From the NCBI RefSeq assembly GCF_005771425.1, contig NZ_VBTZ01000002.1, forward strand, positions 62,001-126,000: a stretch of DNA of 64,000 nt. The letters are read 5' to 3'. The notes beneath the pieces were generated by a model. That model was not told the origin of the DNA and did not search any database. It saw only the letters and a list, made by a program, of their open reading frames with translations. Position 1 is the first letter of the stretch; the number at the start of each line of letters is the position of its first letter. The DNA is from Methylocystis sp. B8. Lineage in GTDB: Bacteria > Pseudomonadota > Alphaproteobacteria > Rhizobiales > Beijerinckiaceae. Below are positions 31,232 to 39,901 of this stretch, in pieces. A program made the position numbers and the translations under genes.

Positions 31232-31945
31232 ATGAACGCCATTGCAAATTTCGACGGCGCGGAAATCCTCAACACATTCGTATCGCTGAGCGTGGCCATC
31301 GTTCTGGGCACCGCCATCGGCGCCGAGCGGCAATATCGCCAACGCACCGCCGGGTTGCGCACCAACGCCCTCGTCGCGCTCGGCGCCTCCGCTTTCGTCG
31401 ATCTTGGCATGCGGCTGATGGGCAATCAGGGCGCGACGCAGGTGCTGGCCTATGTGGCGTCCGGCGTCGGCTTTCTTGGCGCCGGCGTCATCATCAAGGA
31501 AGGCATGAATATCCGCGGCCTGAACACCGCGGCGACAATCTGGTGTTCGGCGGTGATGGGCGCTTTCGCCGGCGCCGACCGCCCGGCGGAAGCCGTATTG
31601 CTCACGGCCTTCGTTCTCGCCGGCAATACGTTCCTGCGGCCGCTCGTTCACTGGATCGAACGTGCGCCGATCGATGAGAGCGCGACGGAGGCGGTCTATG
31701 AGGTTCGCGTCGCCGCGAGCGAAACAAGGCGGGACGCCATTCGCGACCAGATCATCGAGCTGTTAGAGGTCGCCTCTTATCCGATCCAGGACATCGCTGA
31801 ACATGAACGCGAAGACGACGTCGAGATCGTCGCTACGCTTGCGACGTCCAGCGTGACGAGCCAACAGCTCGACGCCGTGGTCGACTCGCTTGCCACGCTC
31901 GACGGCGTCTCGCATGCGACCTGGTCTTCCCGCACAAGCGATTGA
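31232..31945 (+). CDS. MgtC/SapB-family membrane protein
   Basis: 237 residues. The N-terminal hydrophobic domain has the family signature: LGTAIGAERQYRQRTAGLRT, LVALGASAFVDLG, VASGVGFLGAGVIIKEG and NIRGLNTAATIWCSAVMGAFAG. Four to five helices are visible to about residue 140. The C-terminal part (about 150-237; YEVRVAASETRRDAIRDQI) is a small ACT-like cytosolic domain. MgtC proteins inhibit F-type ATP synthase or aid growth in low magnesium in pathogens; the role in free-living species is unclear. The start is the ATG giving MNAIANFDGAE. Confidence 0.9.
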   Translation: MNAIANFDGAEILNTFVSLSVAIVLGTAIGAERQYRQRTAGLRTNALVALGASAFVDLGMRLMGNQGATQVLAYVASGVGFLGAGVIIKEGMNIRGLNTAATIWCSAVMGAFAGADRPAEAVLLTAFVLAGNTFLRPLVHWIERAPIDESATEAVYEVRVAASETRRDAIRDQIIELLEVASYPIQDIAEHEREDDVEIVATLATSSVTSQQLDAVVDSLATLDGVSHATWSSRTSD

Positions 31946-32168
31946 AGACGCGCGGTGAGTAAGCAGCCCGCCGAGTCGCGGTTCACGATTTAAATTTCTG
32001 CTTATGACGCAGAACAGACCTATGATGTGGACAGTGTTGCTGCTTACGCGTTTTAGTGCGCTGTGTGGCGCAGTCACACAAGGGTGACGATCGCACGCGT
32101 CGCGCCTCATACTGTAACGAAACACTGCGGCCGACTGCTTATCTCGGCCGCAGCTTCTTTGCTACGCT

Positions 32169-32534
32169 CTATTCAACAATCCCCCGTGCGCGGCCGCACG
32201 ACACTTTGCAGGAACAACCAGTCCCGAGCCATCCGGGCTCGTTGAGCAAGCAGGTCTTCACGGGGGTCGCGCAATAATATCCCTCAGTCGCGACAGGCGC
32301 TGGATAGGCTGCGCCGTAATAGCCGTATCCCGATGGATAGGCAGAGCCGTAATAGCCATAGCTATACGGGTAGCTTGCCGCCGCGCCGAGCGCCATGCCG
32401 TCGTAGCCCCAGCCACGTTGTCCCCAATCGCCGCCACAGCGGCCCCACGCGGAAGCTGGGGTCGAAATTGACAGCATAATGATCGCCATCATGGCGGCGA
32501 GCGCCGCAGTCATTATCTTGCGTGAGTTCGTCAT
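32169..32534 (-). CDS. Small exported glycine/tyrosine-rich protein
   Basis: 121 residues: signal peptide (LAAMMAIIMLSISTPASA), a Tyr/Gly/Ser-rich middle with repeated YGYYGSAYPSGYGYYGAAYP, and a cysteine-containing end, TPVKTCLLNEPGWLGTGCSC. The C-terminal CLLxEPGWxGTGCSC-type segment recurs in small exported proteins of Hyphomicrobiales; no function is known to me. GAGGGAG is well placed ahead of the ATG. A strong hairpin lies immediately before that site. Confidence 0.8.
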   Translation of the reverse strand: MTNSRKIMTAALAAMMAIIMLSISTPASAWGRCGGDWGQRGWGYDGMALGAAASYPYSYGYYGSAYPSGYGYYGAAYPAPVATEGYYCATPVKTCLLNEPGWLGTGCSCKVSCGRARGIVE

Positions 32535-32549
32535 TGGCAGAACTCCCTC

Positions 32550-32570
32550 GGGCCCGGCTCAGCCGGGCCC
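32550..32570 (-). promoter_or_regulatory. GC-rich hairpin in the leader of the small exported protein gene
   Basis: GGGCCCGGCT and AGCCGGGCCC are perfect inverted copies around one base. On the minus strand the hairpin ends one base before the GAGGGAG ribosome-binding site, so it would sit at the very entrance of translation initiation. There is no T run, so it is not a standard terminator. It could protect the mRNA or bind a protein. The rest of the roughly 390-bp gap to the next plus-strand gene shows no recognisable gene. Confidence 0.5.
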
Positions 32571-32923
32571 TTGTTGGACAAAACCCCGACGCCCACCCTT
32601 GTAACGCGAGCCCCGCTTCGCTTGTTCCCGCCATTGAGGGCGCGGAACGCGGCGGCGGGAGGCGAATTGGATGACGACGCTTTCGTCGACCTCATTCAAA
32701 AATTGGCGTGAAGCCCAGACCGCAAGAAATGTCCGCTTTTGGCGCGAAGCAGCCATTGAAGCGACGGCCGCTGTCGACCCAGAATGGACTTTGCATTCAA
32801 TCGCTTGCTGTGGATATACCGGGTTGGTGTGGCTAAGGCTTCATCGGTCACTTTTCTAACATAATCCAAAATTTACAATGTCTCTCCCAAGGAAGGTTCG
32901 CCGACAGGAACGCCTGGACCGCC

Positions 32924-33322
32924 ATGCCGAGCCGATGCAACCGCCGTTTGCGTTGCCTCTTCACGATCGGGCTTGCTTGCCTGTACCTGTTCGTGGCGGC
33001 AGGCGTTTCGATCAATGGAGCGCACGCCCGCGTGCAAAGCGCCTGTCACGGTCATGGCGACGGCGTCGCGGGATTAACGAGCCTTCCCGACCCCGCGACG
33101 CCCGGACCCTCCAACAGCGCCGCAGCGAAAAGCCATGATGGCGGCGCTGCGGGCCACTTTGATTTTGGCTGCCAATTTTGTTCTGCGATCGTGAACCACA
33201 CGCATATGATCGCGCCGCGCTTATTTATCGTCGGCATCCTTTTCCAAGACCGTAACTCCAGCTTGTTCGGTCAGTCACGAGCGCGTCCCCCGCGACCTCC
33301 ACAAGCTCTTATCGCGTTGTAG
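32924..33322 (+). CDS. Hypothetical exported His/Cys-containing protein (DUF2946-like?)
   Basis: 132 residues. After a basic start there is a hydrophobic segment LFTIGLACLYLFVAAGVSIN, then a region with scattered histidines (CHGHGD, KSHDGG, HFDFGCQFCSAIVNHTHM). The CxxC with surrounding histidines just before a hydrophobic stretch recalls DUF2946 proteins that occur near copper genes. The match is loose. It is 66 bp upstream of the lipoprotein/TolC/multicopper-oxidase genes on the same strand, which supports a metal-related role. Confidence 0.55.
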   Translation: MPSRCNRRLRCLFTIGLACLYLFVAAGVSINGAHARVQSACHGHGDGVAGLTSLPDPATPGPSNSAAAKSHDGGAAGHFDFGCQFCSAIVNHTHMIAPRLFIVGILFQDRNSSLFGQSRARPPRPPQALIAL

Positions 33323-33388
33323 GAGTTCGCCATCGCCCGACGAATGTTCGGCGTGGTGGGTAATGCCGCCTCGCGATGAGGGTTGATC

Positions 33389-33661
33389 ATGTTTTTGGCT
33401 TTGTCTACGCGCGCCGCCATTTTCCGGCGGTTGCGAGCGGCGCGACTAGCGCCATGGATTGCGCTCGCGTTTTTGGGCGCTTGCGCGCCACAACCTACTC
33501 TTAACGCCGGGCCTGACCCGGTCGATCCGGCTGCGCCGGCGCCAAGCATGAAGGCGCGCTCATTCGTCGAGTCCTATGTTTCTCGACGACCGGTCGAACC
33601 TTCGACGCTCTGGTTCGACGCAGGGCGCATGCCGCTGCGGGGCGCGGGGCAAGGGCGATGA
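33389..33661 (+). CDS. Small lipoprotein heading the copper-type operon
   Basis: 90 residues. A basic N-terminus and hydrophobic stretch (LAPWIALAFLGAC) end in the lipobox LGAC, so a lipid-anchored mature protein of about 55 residues is predicted (CAPQPTLNAGPDP, then MKARSFVESYVSRRPVEPST). The start is ATG 33389 with GAGGG 6 bases ahead; a TTG two codons upstream is also in frame. The stop overlaps the TolC-like gene start by 4 bp, so they are coupled. No function recognised. Confidence 0.72.
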   Translation: MFLALSTRAAIFRRLRAARLAPWIALAFLGACAPQPTLNAGPDPVDPAAPAPSMKARSFVESYVSRRPVEPSTLWFDAGRMPLRGAGQGR

Positions 33662-35112
33662 CGCAGATTCGATTGCCGACCCGTGCCGCTGTGGCGGCAG
33701 CTGGGGCGAGCATGTTGCTCTCGTCCTGCGCAATGTTTTCATCTGACGGCGGCGTGAATGTCGCCGCGCAAGCAGCTCATCAGGAGTTTGGGAAAAATGC
33801 TGTTGCGCTGCGAAGCGATGAGGACTCTGATTGGGCCAGATCTCGCACGGAACAGTTGCTCAAGCGCCCCTTGACGATCGACGCCGCTGTTGAGATCGCG
33901 CTCCTCAATAATCGAGGTCTGCAGGCGGCCTTCAATCGCCTTGGCGTCGCCGAAGCGATCATGGCGCGGGAGAAATTGCCGCCCAATCCGACTTTTGCTT
34001 TCTCGCGCATCGCTGGCCCTTTAGGTTCGGAAGTTGAAGGCGCGATTGTCGGGAATATTTTGGCGCTCGCGACCTTGCCCGCGCGCGCAGAAATCGCTGA
34101 GGACTGGTTTCGCGCGGCGCAATTTGAGGCTGCAGCAGAAACATTGCGACTCGGCTATGAGGCGCGGCGGGCTTACGTCCGCGCGGTCGGCGCGAGAGAG
34201 ATTGCCGGCTCCATTGGCGAGGTAAACCAATCGACCCAAGCCGTCGCCGCACTCGCACGGCGGCTTGGCGAGACTGGCGCGGCGAGCCGCCTCGATCAAG
34301 CCAGAGATCAACTTTCCTCGGCGGAAGTGGCGACGCGGCTAGCGAGCGCACGGTTGCAGGCCAGCAACGAACGCGAACGCCTGACGCGCGTTCTAGGACT
34401 CTGGGGAACCCAACGTGATTTCGTTTTGCCAAATGCGCTTTCGCCGCCGCCGTCACGGCCGCGTAGCCTGCCGCATTTGGAACAGGAGGCCGTTGGCCGC
34501 CGTATTGAGCTAAGAACCGCACATGTGGAATTGAGCGCTCTTGCAAAGACGCTCGGCCTCGTCGAGGCGACTCGTTTCATCAACCTCTTCGAGCTGTCCG
34601 GCGGACAGAAAGTCACCACTGAAAGTCTGCCTAATCCGGAAAGCGGGGTAACGGAAAATACGCGCTTTCGCTTCTCCGGCGGGGCGGCGGCGATCGAGGT
34701 GCCGATCTTCGATTTCGGTGAGACGAAGGTCAGGCAAGCCCAGCAAGGCTGGCTCGCAGCCGTCAACAGATTAACAAAGAAAGCCGTAGACGTGCGATCA
34801 CAGGCGCGTCAGGCGTATCGAAACTACCGCTACGCTCACGAGATCGCGCAATTTAGAAAACGGGAAACTCTGGCGCTCCAGGCAATCATCTCCGAAGAGA
34901 TGCTACGCCGCTACAATGGTATGTTAGTTGACGCCTTTCCCCTGCTGGAGAATGCGCGCAGACGCGTATTGTTGCAGGCGGCCGCGATCGAAGCAAAGCG
35001 CGACTATTGGCTCGCCGAGACGGATCTGCGTGCAGCGATTTCCGGACCCGCCGAGGCGATCGGCGGAATGACCGGAGATGGCGCTTCTGAATCGGGAGTC
35101 GAACGCCCATGA
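33658..35112 (+). CDS. TolC-family outer membrane efflux protein
   Basis: 484 residues, with signal and lipobox-like LLSSCAMF near residue 24. The body is two TolC repeats of long helices: LTIDAAVEIALLNNRGLQAA, LGYEARRAYVRAVGAREIAG, and in the second half ELRTAHVELSALAKTLGLVE, IEVPIFDFGETKVRQAQQGW and YRNYRYAHEIAQFRKRETLA. Such proteins form trimeric outer-membrane channels. No membrane-fusion or RND/ABC pump gene is adjacent; instead the next gene is a multicopper oxidase overlapping by 4 bp. That TolC-oxidase pairing suggests periplasmic copper detoxification. Confidence 0.9.
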   Translation: MTQIRLPTRAAVAAAGASMLLSSCAMFSSDGGVNVAAQAAHQEFGKNAVALRSDEDSDWARSRTEQLLKRPLTIDAAVEIALLNNRGLQAAFNRLGVAEAIMAREKLPPNPTFAFSRIAGPLGSEVEGAIVGNILALATLPARAEIAEDWFRAAQFEAAAETLRLGYEARRAYVRAVGAREIAGSIGEVNQSTQAVAALARRLGETGAASRLDQARDQLSSAEVATRLASARLQASNERERLTRVLGLWGTQRDFVLPNALSPPPSRPRSLPHLEQEAVGRRIELRTAHVELSALAKTLGLVEATRFINLFELSGGQKVTTESLPNPESGVTENTRFRFSGGAAAIEVPIFDFGETKVRQAQQGWLAAVNRLTKKAVDVRSQARQAYRNYRYAHEIAQFRKRETLALQAIISEEMLRRYNGMLVDAFPLLENARRRVLLQAAAIEAKRDYWLAETDLRAAISGPAEAIGGMTGDGASESGVERP

Positions 35113-36503
35113 TCACGCATCATCGATTGCGGCAGACGCTCATATCGAGACGCAATTTTCTAACGTCGTCGTTCGCCGCCGCAAGCGTCAGTCTCATCAG
35201 CGGACGCGTGCAGGCGGCGATGGTTCCTGAAGCGGTTCGCATGACGACCGCGACGACCCAACCTCCGCAGCCTCCGACCAGCGGACCGCACTATCGACCG
35301 GTCGTCACGCTCAACGGATGGTCCCTGCCCTTTCGCACAAATGGCGACTGGAAGGAGTTTCACCTTGTCGCCGAGCCGGTGGAGCGCGAAATAGCGCCCG
35401 GAATGAAGGCGCGCCTCTGGGGCTATAACGGTCAATCGCCCGGACCAACGATTGAAGCGGTCGAAGGCGACAAGGTTCGCATCTTCGTCACGAACAACTT
35501 GCCGGAACACACCTCGGTGCACTGGCATGGCGTCTTGCTGCCTGTGGGCATGGATGGCGTGGGCGGCGTCACCCAGCCCCATATCCCACCGGGCCGCACA
35601 TTTGTCTACGAGTTCCAGCTCAAGGAAAGCGGAACCTTTATGTATCATCCGCATTCTGACGAAATGGTTCAGATGGCGATGGGCATGATGGGAATGTTCA
35701 TCTCACATCCTCGCGACCCGCATGAACGCCATGCCGACCGCGACTATGCATTTATCATGAGCGCCTATCGCTTCGATCCGGGGACCTATCTGCCCAAGAT
35801 AGCGGAGATGACCGACTTTAATATCTGGGCTTGGAACAGCAGAGTATTTCCTGGCATCGATCCGATGGTGGCGGGCATCGGCGATAGGGTCCGCATTCGT
35901 ATGGCCAATCTGACGATGACCAATCATCCGATTCATATGCACGGCCATCATTTCTCGGTGACGGGCACTGACGCAGGCTGGATTCCAGAGATGGCGCGCT
36001 GGCCGGAGTCGACAGTTGACGTCGCGGTCGGCGTCACTCGGACGATCGAATTTGACGCCGCTTATCCCGGCGATTGGCCGATCCACTGCCACAAGTCGCA
36101 TCATACGATGAACCCAATGGGTCACGACGTGCGGAATTTCATCGGCACGAAGACCGATCCGCGTTTGGCGGAAGCCATCCGCAAATTGGCGCCGGGCTAT
36201 ATGCCGATGGGCGCATCCGGCATGGCGGACATGAGCGCGATGAAAATGCCGCTTCCCCCTAATACGCTGCCGATGATGACGGGCGAAGGCGCTTTCGGCC
36301 CCGCCGAGATGGGCGGCATGTTCAGCCTCGTCAAAATCCGCGAACAACTCGCGGAAAATGATTATCGCGACCCGGGCCCCTACGCTAATCCGCCCGGCAC
36401 GGTTGCGCATGATATTGAGGCGGGACCGGCCGAGAGCCCAGCGTCAAAGGATGCGACGCCGGTAACTCCAACCGGCGGAAGCCACGAACATCATCACCAT
36501 TGA
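35109..36503 (+). CDS. Two-domain multicopper oxidase, Tat-exported, with Met/His-rich tail
   Basis: 464 residues. SRRNFLTSSFAAASVSL is a twin-arginine signal. Copper motifs are HWHG and YHPHSDE in the first cupredoxin domain, and HPIHMHGHHF and PIHCHKSHHTMNPM in the second, supplying a type 1 site (H-C-H-M) and the trinuclear cluster. Only about 70 residues separate the domains, so the middle domain of three-domain oxidases is missing. The last 100 residues are rich in methionine (YMPMGASGMADMSAMKMPL) and end in HEHHHH, likely extra copper-binding. Probable cuprous oxidase/laccase-type enzyme for copper tolerance. Confidence 0.92.
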   Translation: MITHHRLRQTLISRRNFLTSSFAAASVSLISGRVQAAMVPEAVRMTTATTQPPQPPTSGPHYRPVVTLNGWSLPFRTNGDWKEFHLVAEPVEREIAPGMKARLWGYNGQSPGPTIEAVEGDKVRIFVTNNLPEHTSVHWHGVLLPVGMDGVGGVTQPHIPPGRTFVYEFQLKESGTFMYHPHSDEMVQMAMGMMGMFISHPRDPHERHADRDYAFIMSAYRFDPGTYLPKIAEMTDFNIWAWNSRVFPGIDPMVAGIGDRVRIRMANLTMTNHPIHMHGHHFSVTGTDAGWIPEMARWPESTVDVAVGVTRTIEFDAAYPGDWPIHCHKSHHTMNPMGHDVRNFIGTKTDPRLAEAIRKLAPGYMPMGASGMADMSAMKMPLPPNTLPMMTGEGAFGPAEMGGMFSLVKIREQLAENDYRDPGPYANPPGTVAHDIEAGPAESPASKDATPVTPTGGSHEHHHH

Positions 36504-36580
36504 CAGGCGACGGTGGCGACTGCGCAGCAGGATTGGATTGTTTCTAGCGGAGCCTATCTAGGCAATCGAAGGGGAAAGCC

Positions 36581-37468
36581 ATGAAACTGCCGCTAGCCGC
36601 TTTGACGACAATCGGCCTGCTATTGCCCGCGTCCATGGCTATGGCTGAAACCGACTGGTCGCAAGTTGACGCCGCAATCGGCAAGAAGGCCGCCGTCATT
36701 GGGAGCGTACACAAATACGGTCTCCCGCGCAGCGATCTTCACGTCACCCTTGACGGGGTCGCAATCAAGCCGGGGCTTGCGCTCGGCGGCTGGATTGCCT
36801 TCGAGCCGACAGGGCAAATGGCCATGATGATGGGCGACCTGGTCCTGACGGAAACCGAGATAAACCCTGTCATGCGGTCGTTGCTCGCCAACGGCGTGGA
36901 GGTGACCGGCGTTCATAACCATCTGATGCGTGCAAGCCCGGCGACTTTTTACATGCATATCGGCGGGCACGGCGAGCCTGCGAAGCTCGCAGCCCTCGTT
37001 CGGCAAGCGCTCGCGCAGACAGCAACGCCTTTTGAGCCGGCCGCGGCTCCGGCTGGCGAGTCTCCCAAGCTTGGCTTTGACGCGGCGGAGGTTGAAAAAG
37101 TCCTTGGCTTTCAGGGGAAAAACAACGGCGGCGTGCTTCAGTTTAGCATCCCCAAGGCTGAGCAAATCAGAGAAGCAGGAAGAGTGGTCGCTCCCGCAAT
37201 GGGCGCCGCCGTCGTGATCAATTTCCAACCGACCAGTGACGGCAAGGCCGCCATCAGCGGGGATTTCGTCGCGACGGCGAAGGAGGTGGAGCCGCTGCTG
37301 AAGGCCCTTCAAAACAATGGTATCGAGGTCATGGCGCTCCATAACCACATGCTCAACGACGAGCCGCGGCTCTTTTTTGTGCACTTCTGGGCGAATGATG
37401 ACGCTGTGAAATTGGCGCGTGGGTTACGCGCGGGACTGGATACGGTCCATGTGGCCGCCAAAAGCTGA
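36581..37468 (+). CDS. DUF1259 (LppY/LpqO-type) exported protein
   Basis: 295 residues with signal peptide LPLAALTTIGLLLPASMAMA. Two similar halves: the first has LGGWIAFEPTGQMAMMMGDL and VTGVHNHLMRASPATFYMHI; the second has VVINFQPTSDGKAAISGDFV and VMALHNHMLNDEPRLFFVHF. The repeated LHNH...FxHxxxxGxxxxLA pattern defines DUF1259, a secreted family with no proven function; the histidines suggest metal binding. It follows the multicopper oxidase by 77 bp with GAAGGGGAAA before the ATG, and is probably in the same operon. Confidence 0.88.
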   Translation: MKLPLAALTTIGLLLPASMAMAETDWSQVDAAIGKKAAVIGSVHKYGLPRSDLHVTLDGVAIKPGLALGGWIAFEPTGQMAMMMGDLVLTETEINPVMRSLLANGVEVTGVHNHLMRASPATFYMHIGGHGEPAKLAALVRQALAQTATPFEPAAAPAGESPKLGFDAAEVEKVLGFQGKNNGGVLQFSIPKAEQIREAGRVVAPAMGAAVVINFQPTSDGKAAISGDFVATAKEVEPLLKALQNNGIEVMALHNHMLNDEPRLFFVHFWANDDAVKLARGLRAGLDTVHVAAKS

Positions 37469-37698
37469 CATCCTTATCTTCGTCGCGCTCCATCAACCGC
37501 AGACACGGCGCGCCACTTTCACAAGACCAATTAACGTCCGCTCGTGGCGCTTTGCGGAAATCAAATCCACGCCCCCCCGCTCTCGTCCCATCTTGCCCCT
37601 ATCTCTTTTCCCTTCTAGGGTTTCCGCTGGTGCCGGTCGATTCGTCGAGTCAGCTGCCGCGAATGCTGTGGAAGTTCGCGCTTGCGAGGGATCAGAAA

Positions 37699-38772
37699 AT
37701 GGATCGGGCTACGCTCACCGACGTGTCTGAATCCGCTCGATTGCGAGGCAATGGGGCGCAGGATCGCAGTTCATTAGCCTCCGGCGCCGACAAGAAGTCG
37801 ATAAGCGCTGCTGCGCAACTCGTTTCACAAGGCGCACATCGTTTTTACGCGCTCGTGCTGCCGAGCAGCCTCCTCGCAGAAACATGTACGGTCGAGCCGC
37901 GGGTCGAAAATCCGACGGAGGGCTTCCAGCGCCTCCTCGACCATAGGCGCGCCAAATCCATCGCCCGCTACATCGACGCAGGATTCGGGACGGTTCCCGG
38001 CGCCGTGGTGCTGTCGGCGCAATCGCGCGCGCATATGCATTATGATCGGGAAGCCGGAACGCTGACATTTCGGCGGGATCCGCGCGCGTTTCTAATTATC
38101 GATGGCCAGCATCGCGTCTTTGGCTTCAAGCTCGCGAAACACGCCGTCGACGTGCCGGTGGTGATCTACAACAAGCTGAAACGCTCCGAAGAATGCCGGC
38201 TGTTCATGGACATCAACACCAAGCAGCGGCCGGTGCCAACCGAATTGTTGCTGGACATCCGCCGCCTTTCGGAGGTGGAAACGAAAGCCGACGCGCTGCT
38301 GCATGACGTTTTCGACCTTTTTAATACGCGTGACGACAGCGCTCTCAAGGGCCTGCTGAGCCCTGCGGAACGGCGCAAGGGCATGATTTCGCGCGTCACC
38401 TTCAACGCCGCGCTGCGCTCCATCAAGGGCGCTTTCGTCGACGCGCAGGCGGAGGAAGTCTATGCGGTGATGAACGCCTATTTACGCGCATGCCGGCATG
38501 GTCTCGGTCTGCACAACGCCGATGAGCAGATCGCGCATCCTGCCCTCTTCAAGTCGCTGGCGCTGCTCTTCACCAATGTCGCCGAGCGCGTGGCTGACCG
38601 CCACGGTGGTAAATATACGGTAGCGAATTTCGAGGACGTGCTCATTCCCTTCTTCAAACGTTTGAAAAAATCGGATCTGCCGCGCGCGGGCATGAGCCAT
38701 GTCGCGCTGCATGAGCATTACAGCAAGGCGCTAAGCGCGGGATTCCTGATTAAACAATGGCTGTTCAATTGA
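37699..38772 (+). CDS. DGQHR-domain protein (DndB-like), orphan
   Basis: 357 residues. FLIIDGQHRVFGFKLAKHAV contains the DGQHR signature shared by DndB (regulator of DNA phosphorothioation), DpdB and related proteins. CRLFMDINTKQRPVPTELLL and GAVVLSAQSRAHMHYDRE also fit. No dndCDE, dptFGH or queuosine-like dpd genes lie nearby, so its role cannot be taken from context. ATG 37699 with GAGGG upstream is preferred; an open frame extends 49 codons further. Its last 42 bases overlap the convergent 3' end of the interrupted glycosyltransferase gene. Confidence 0.82.
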   Translation: MDRATLTDVSESARLRGNGAQDRSSLASGADKKSISAAAQLVSQGAHRFYALVLPSSLLAETCTVEPRVENPTEGFQRLLDHRRAKSIARYIDAGFGTVPGAVVLSAQSRAHMHYDREAGTLTFRRDPRAFLIIDGQHRVFGFKLAKHAVDVPVVIYNKLKRSEECRLFMDINTKQRPVPTELLLDIRRLSEVETKADALLHDVFDLFNTRDDSALKGLLSPAERRKGMISRVTFNAALRSIKGAFVDAQAEEVYAVMNAYLRACRHGLGLHNADEQIAHPALFKSLALLFTNVAERVADRHGGKYTVANFEDVLIPFFKRLKKSDLPRAGMSHVALHEHYSKALSAGFLIKQWLFN

Positions 38773-39843
38773 GCAGAAGGGATTGATTGGGCGCTCTACA
38801 TCGATAACGCCGCGCGCAGTAAGCCCATGCTCGGTCTTTTCCCAGTGGAAGGGACGCCGCCACAGTTCAAAAAGAGCGCGCCATGCGGCGACGCTTAGCA
38901 TGATTTGCCATAGCGGCAGATAGATGAGCGATCGGCGAAACCGCGCGAGACTGTGACGCCGCATGCCGACGGCAAGCGGAAAAAAGAGCGAGATGGCTCC
39001 GGCCAAAGCCAGAAAGCACCACAGCGTGCTCAAGGCGATCTCAAGCAACCCAACTGGAGCAAGGAGAGCGCCAAAAATCGCGTCATAGGTCAGACGCGCC
39101 GCCAGGAGAGGGCCGAGCAAAGGACCAAACAGCCCCCCGGCAAACATGGCTAGAACCGCAAGGGCGCGACGCGAACCAAGATCTACGAAAAGCTGCACCG
39201 GTCGGCGGCAATGCACGATGAAGGTCTGCATCCAGCCTTTGAACCAGCGCGTGCGCTGTCTTACTAGAGCGCCAAACGTAGCTGGCGCCTCCTCGAAGGT
39301 TTGTGAGGCAAATGTCCGGACCTCGAAGCCCCCGCGGGCGAGTCGCAGGCCAAGGTCGGCGTCCTCTGTGACGTTGAATGCGTCCCAGAAGCCAATCTCA
39401 CGCAAGACCTCCATCCGGAAATGGTTTGAAGTGCCGCCAAGGAACAGCGGCATCCCCATTGATGCGAGCCCTCTGTTGTAGACGTCAAAAAGCGCGGCAT
39501 ATTCGAAGGCGAACATCGCCGTCATCCAGTTGAAGTCGCCGTTGTCGATCACGAGGCTCGCCTGCAGACAGGCGACGCTCTCGGGAAGCTGGGCGAAGAG
39601 AGTCGCTGCGCGCCGCAATTGACGCGGCTCCGGCAAATCCTCGGCGTCAAACACAGCCACAAGCGACCCCCGCGCGAGCGGCATGGCGACGTTCAGCGCA
39701 CGCGGCTTGGTGCGTGGAGCGCCCTCGGGCGCAATGATGATCTCATGCGGCGCGCGGGGCGAATGCGCGCGCAACGCCGCAGCCGTCGCTTCGTCGTCGG
39801 CTTCCATCACGAATTTTATGTCGAGCTTTGCTCTGGGATAGTC
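38731..39843 (-). pseudogene. Glycosyltransferase family 2, C-terminal part of an IS-interrupted gene
   Basis: This half encodes the end of the catalytic domain and the membrane part: AVFDAEDLPEPRQLRRA (DxD-type), VTEDADLGLRLARGGF (TED), and RQRTRWFKGWMQT (the QRxRW-type motif of processive GT2 enzymes), then four hydrophobic helices. Removing the inserted element and one copy of its target duplication restores one frame (LDYPRAKLDIKFVMEADDEA). The intact protein would have about 686 residues. The reading frames on both sides are still clean, so the insertion is recent. The first ATG in this fragment is near 39810. Confidence 0.9.
39836..39843 (+). repeat. 8-bp target site duplication, left copy
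   Basis: GGATAGTC directly precedes the left end of the IS1595-type element and recurs at 43190-43197 directly after the right end. Eight base pairs is the usual duplication for the IS1595 family. The original site is in codons for DYP of the glycosyltransferase. Confidence 0.93.
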
Positions 39844-39870
39844 CGGTATTATGGCGCAAACGCCACAAGC
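39844..39870 (+). repeat. Left terminal inverted repeat of the IS1595-type element
   Basis: 27 bases beginning CGGTATTATGGCGC, exactly complementary to the right end at 43163-43189. Identity stops after base 27, which fixes the repeat length. The perfect match suggests a recently active element. Confidence 0.92.
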
Positions 39871-39901
39871 GCTCTGACGGCGCGGCGCCTATCTTCGGCG
39901 C

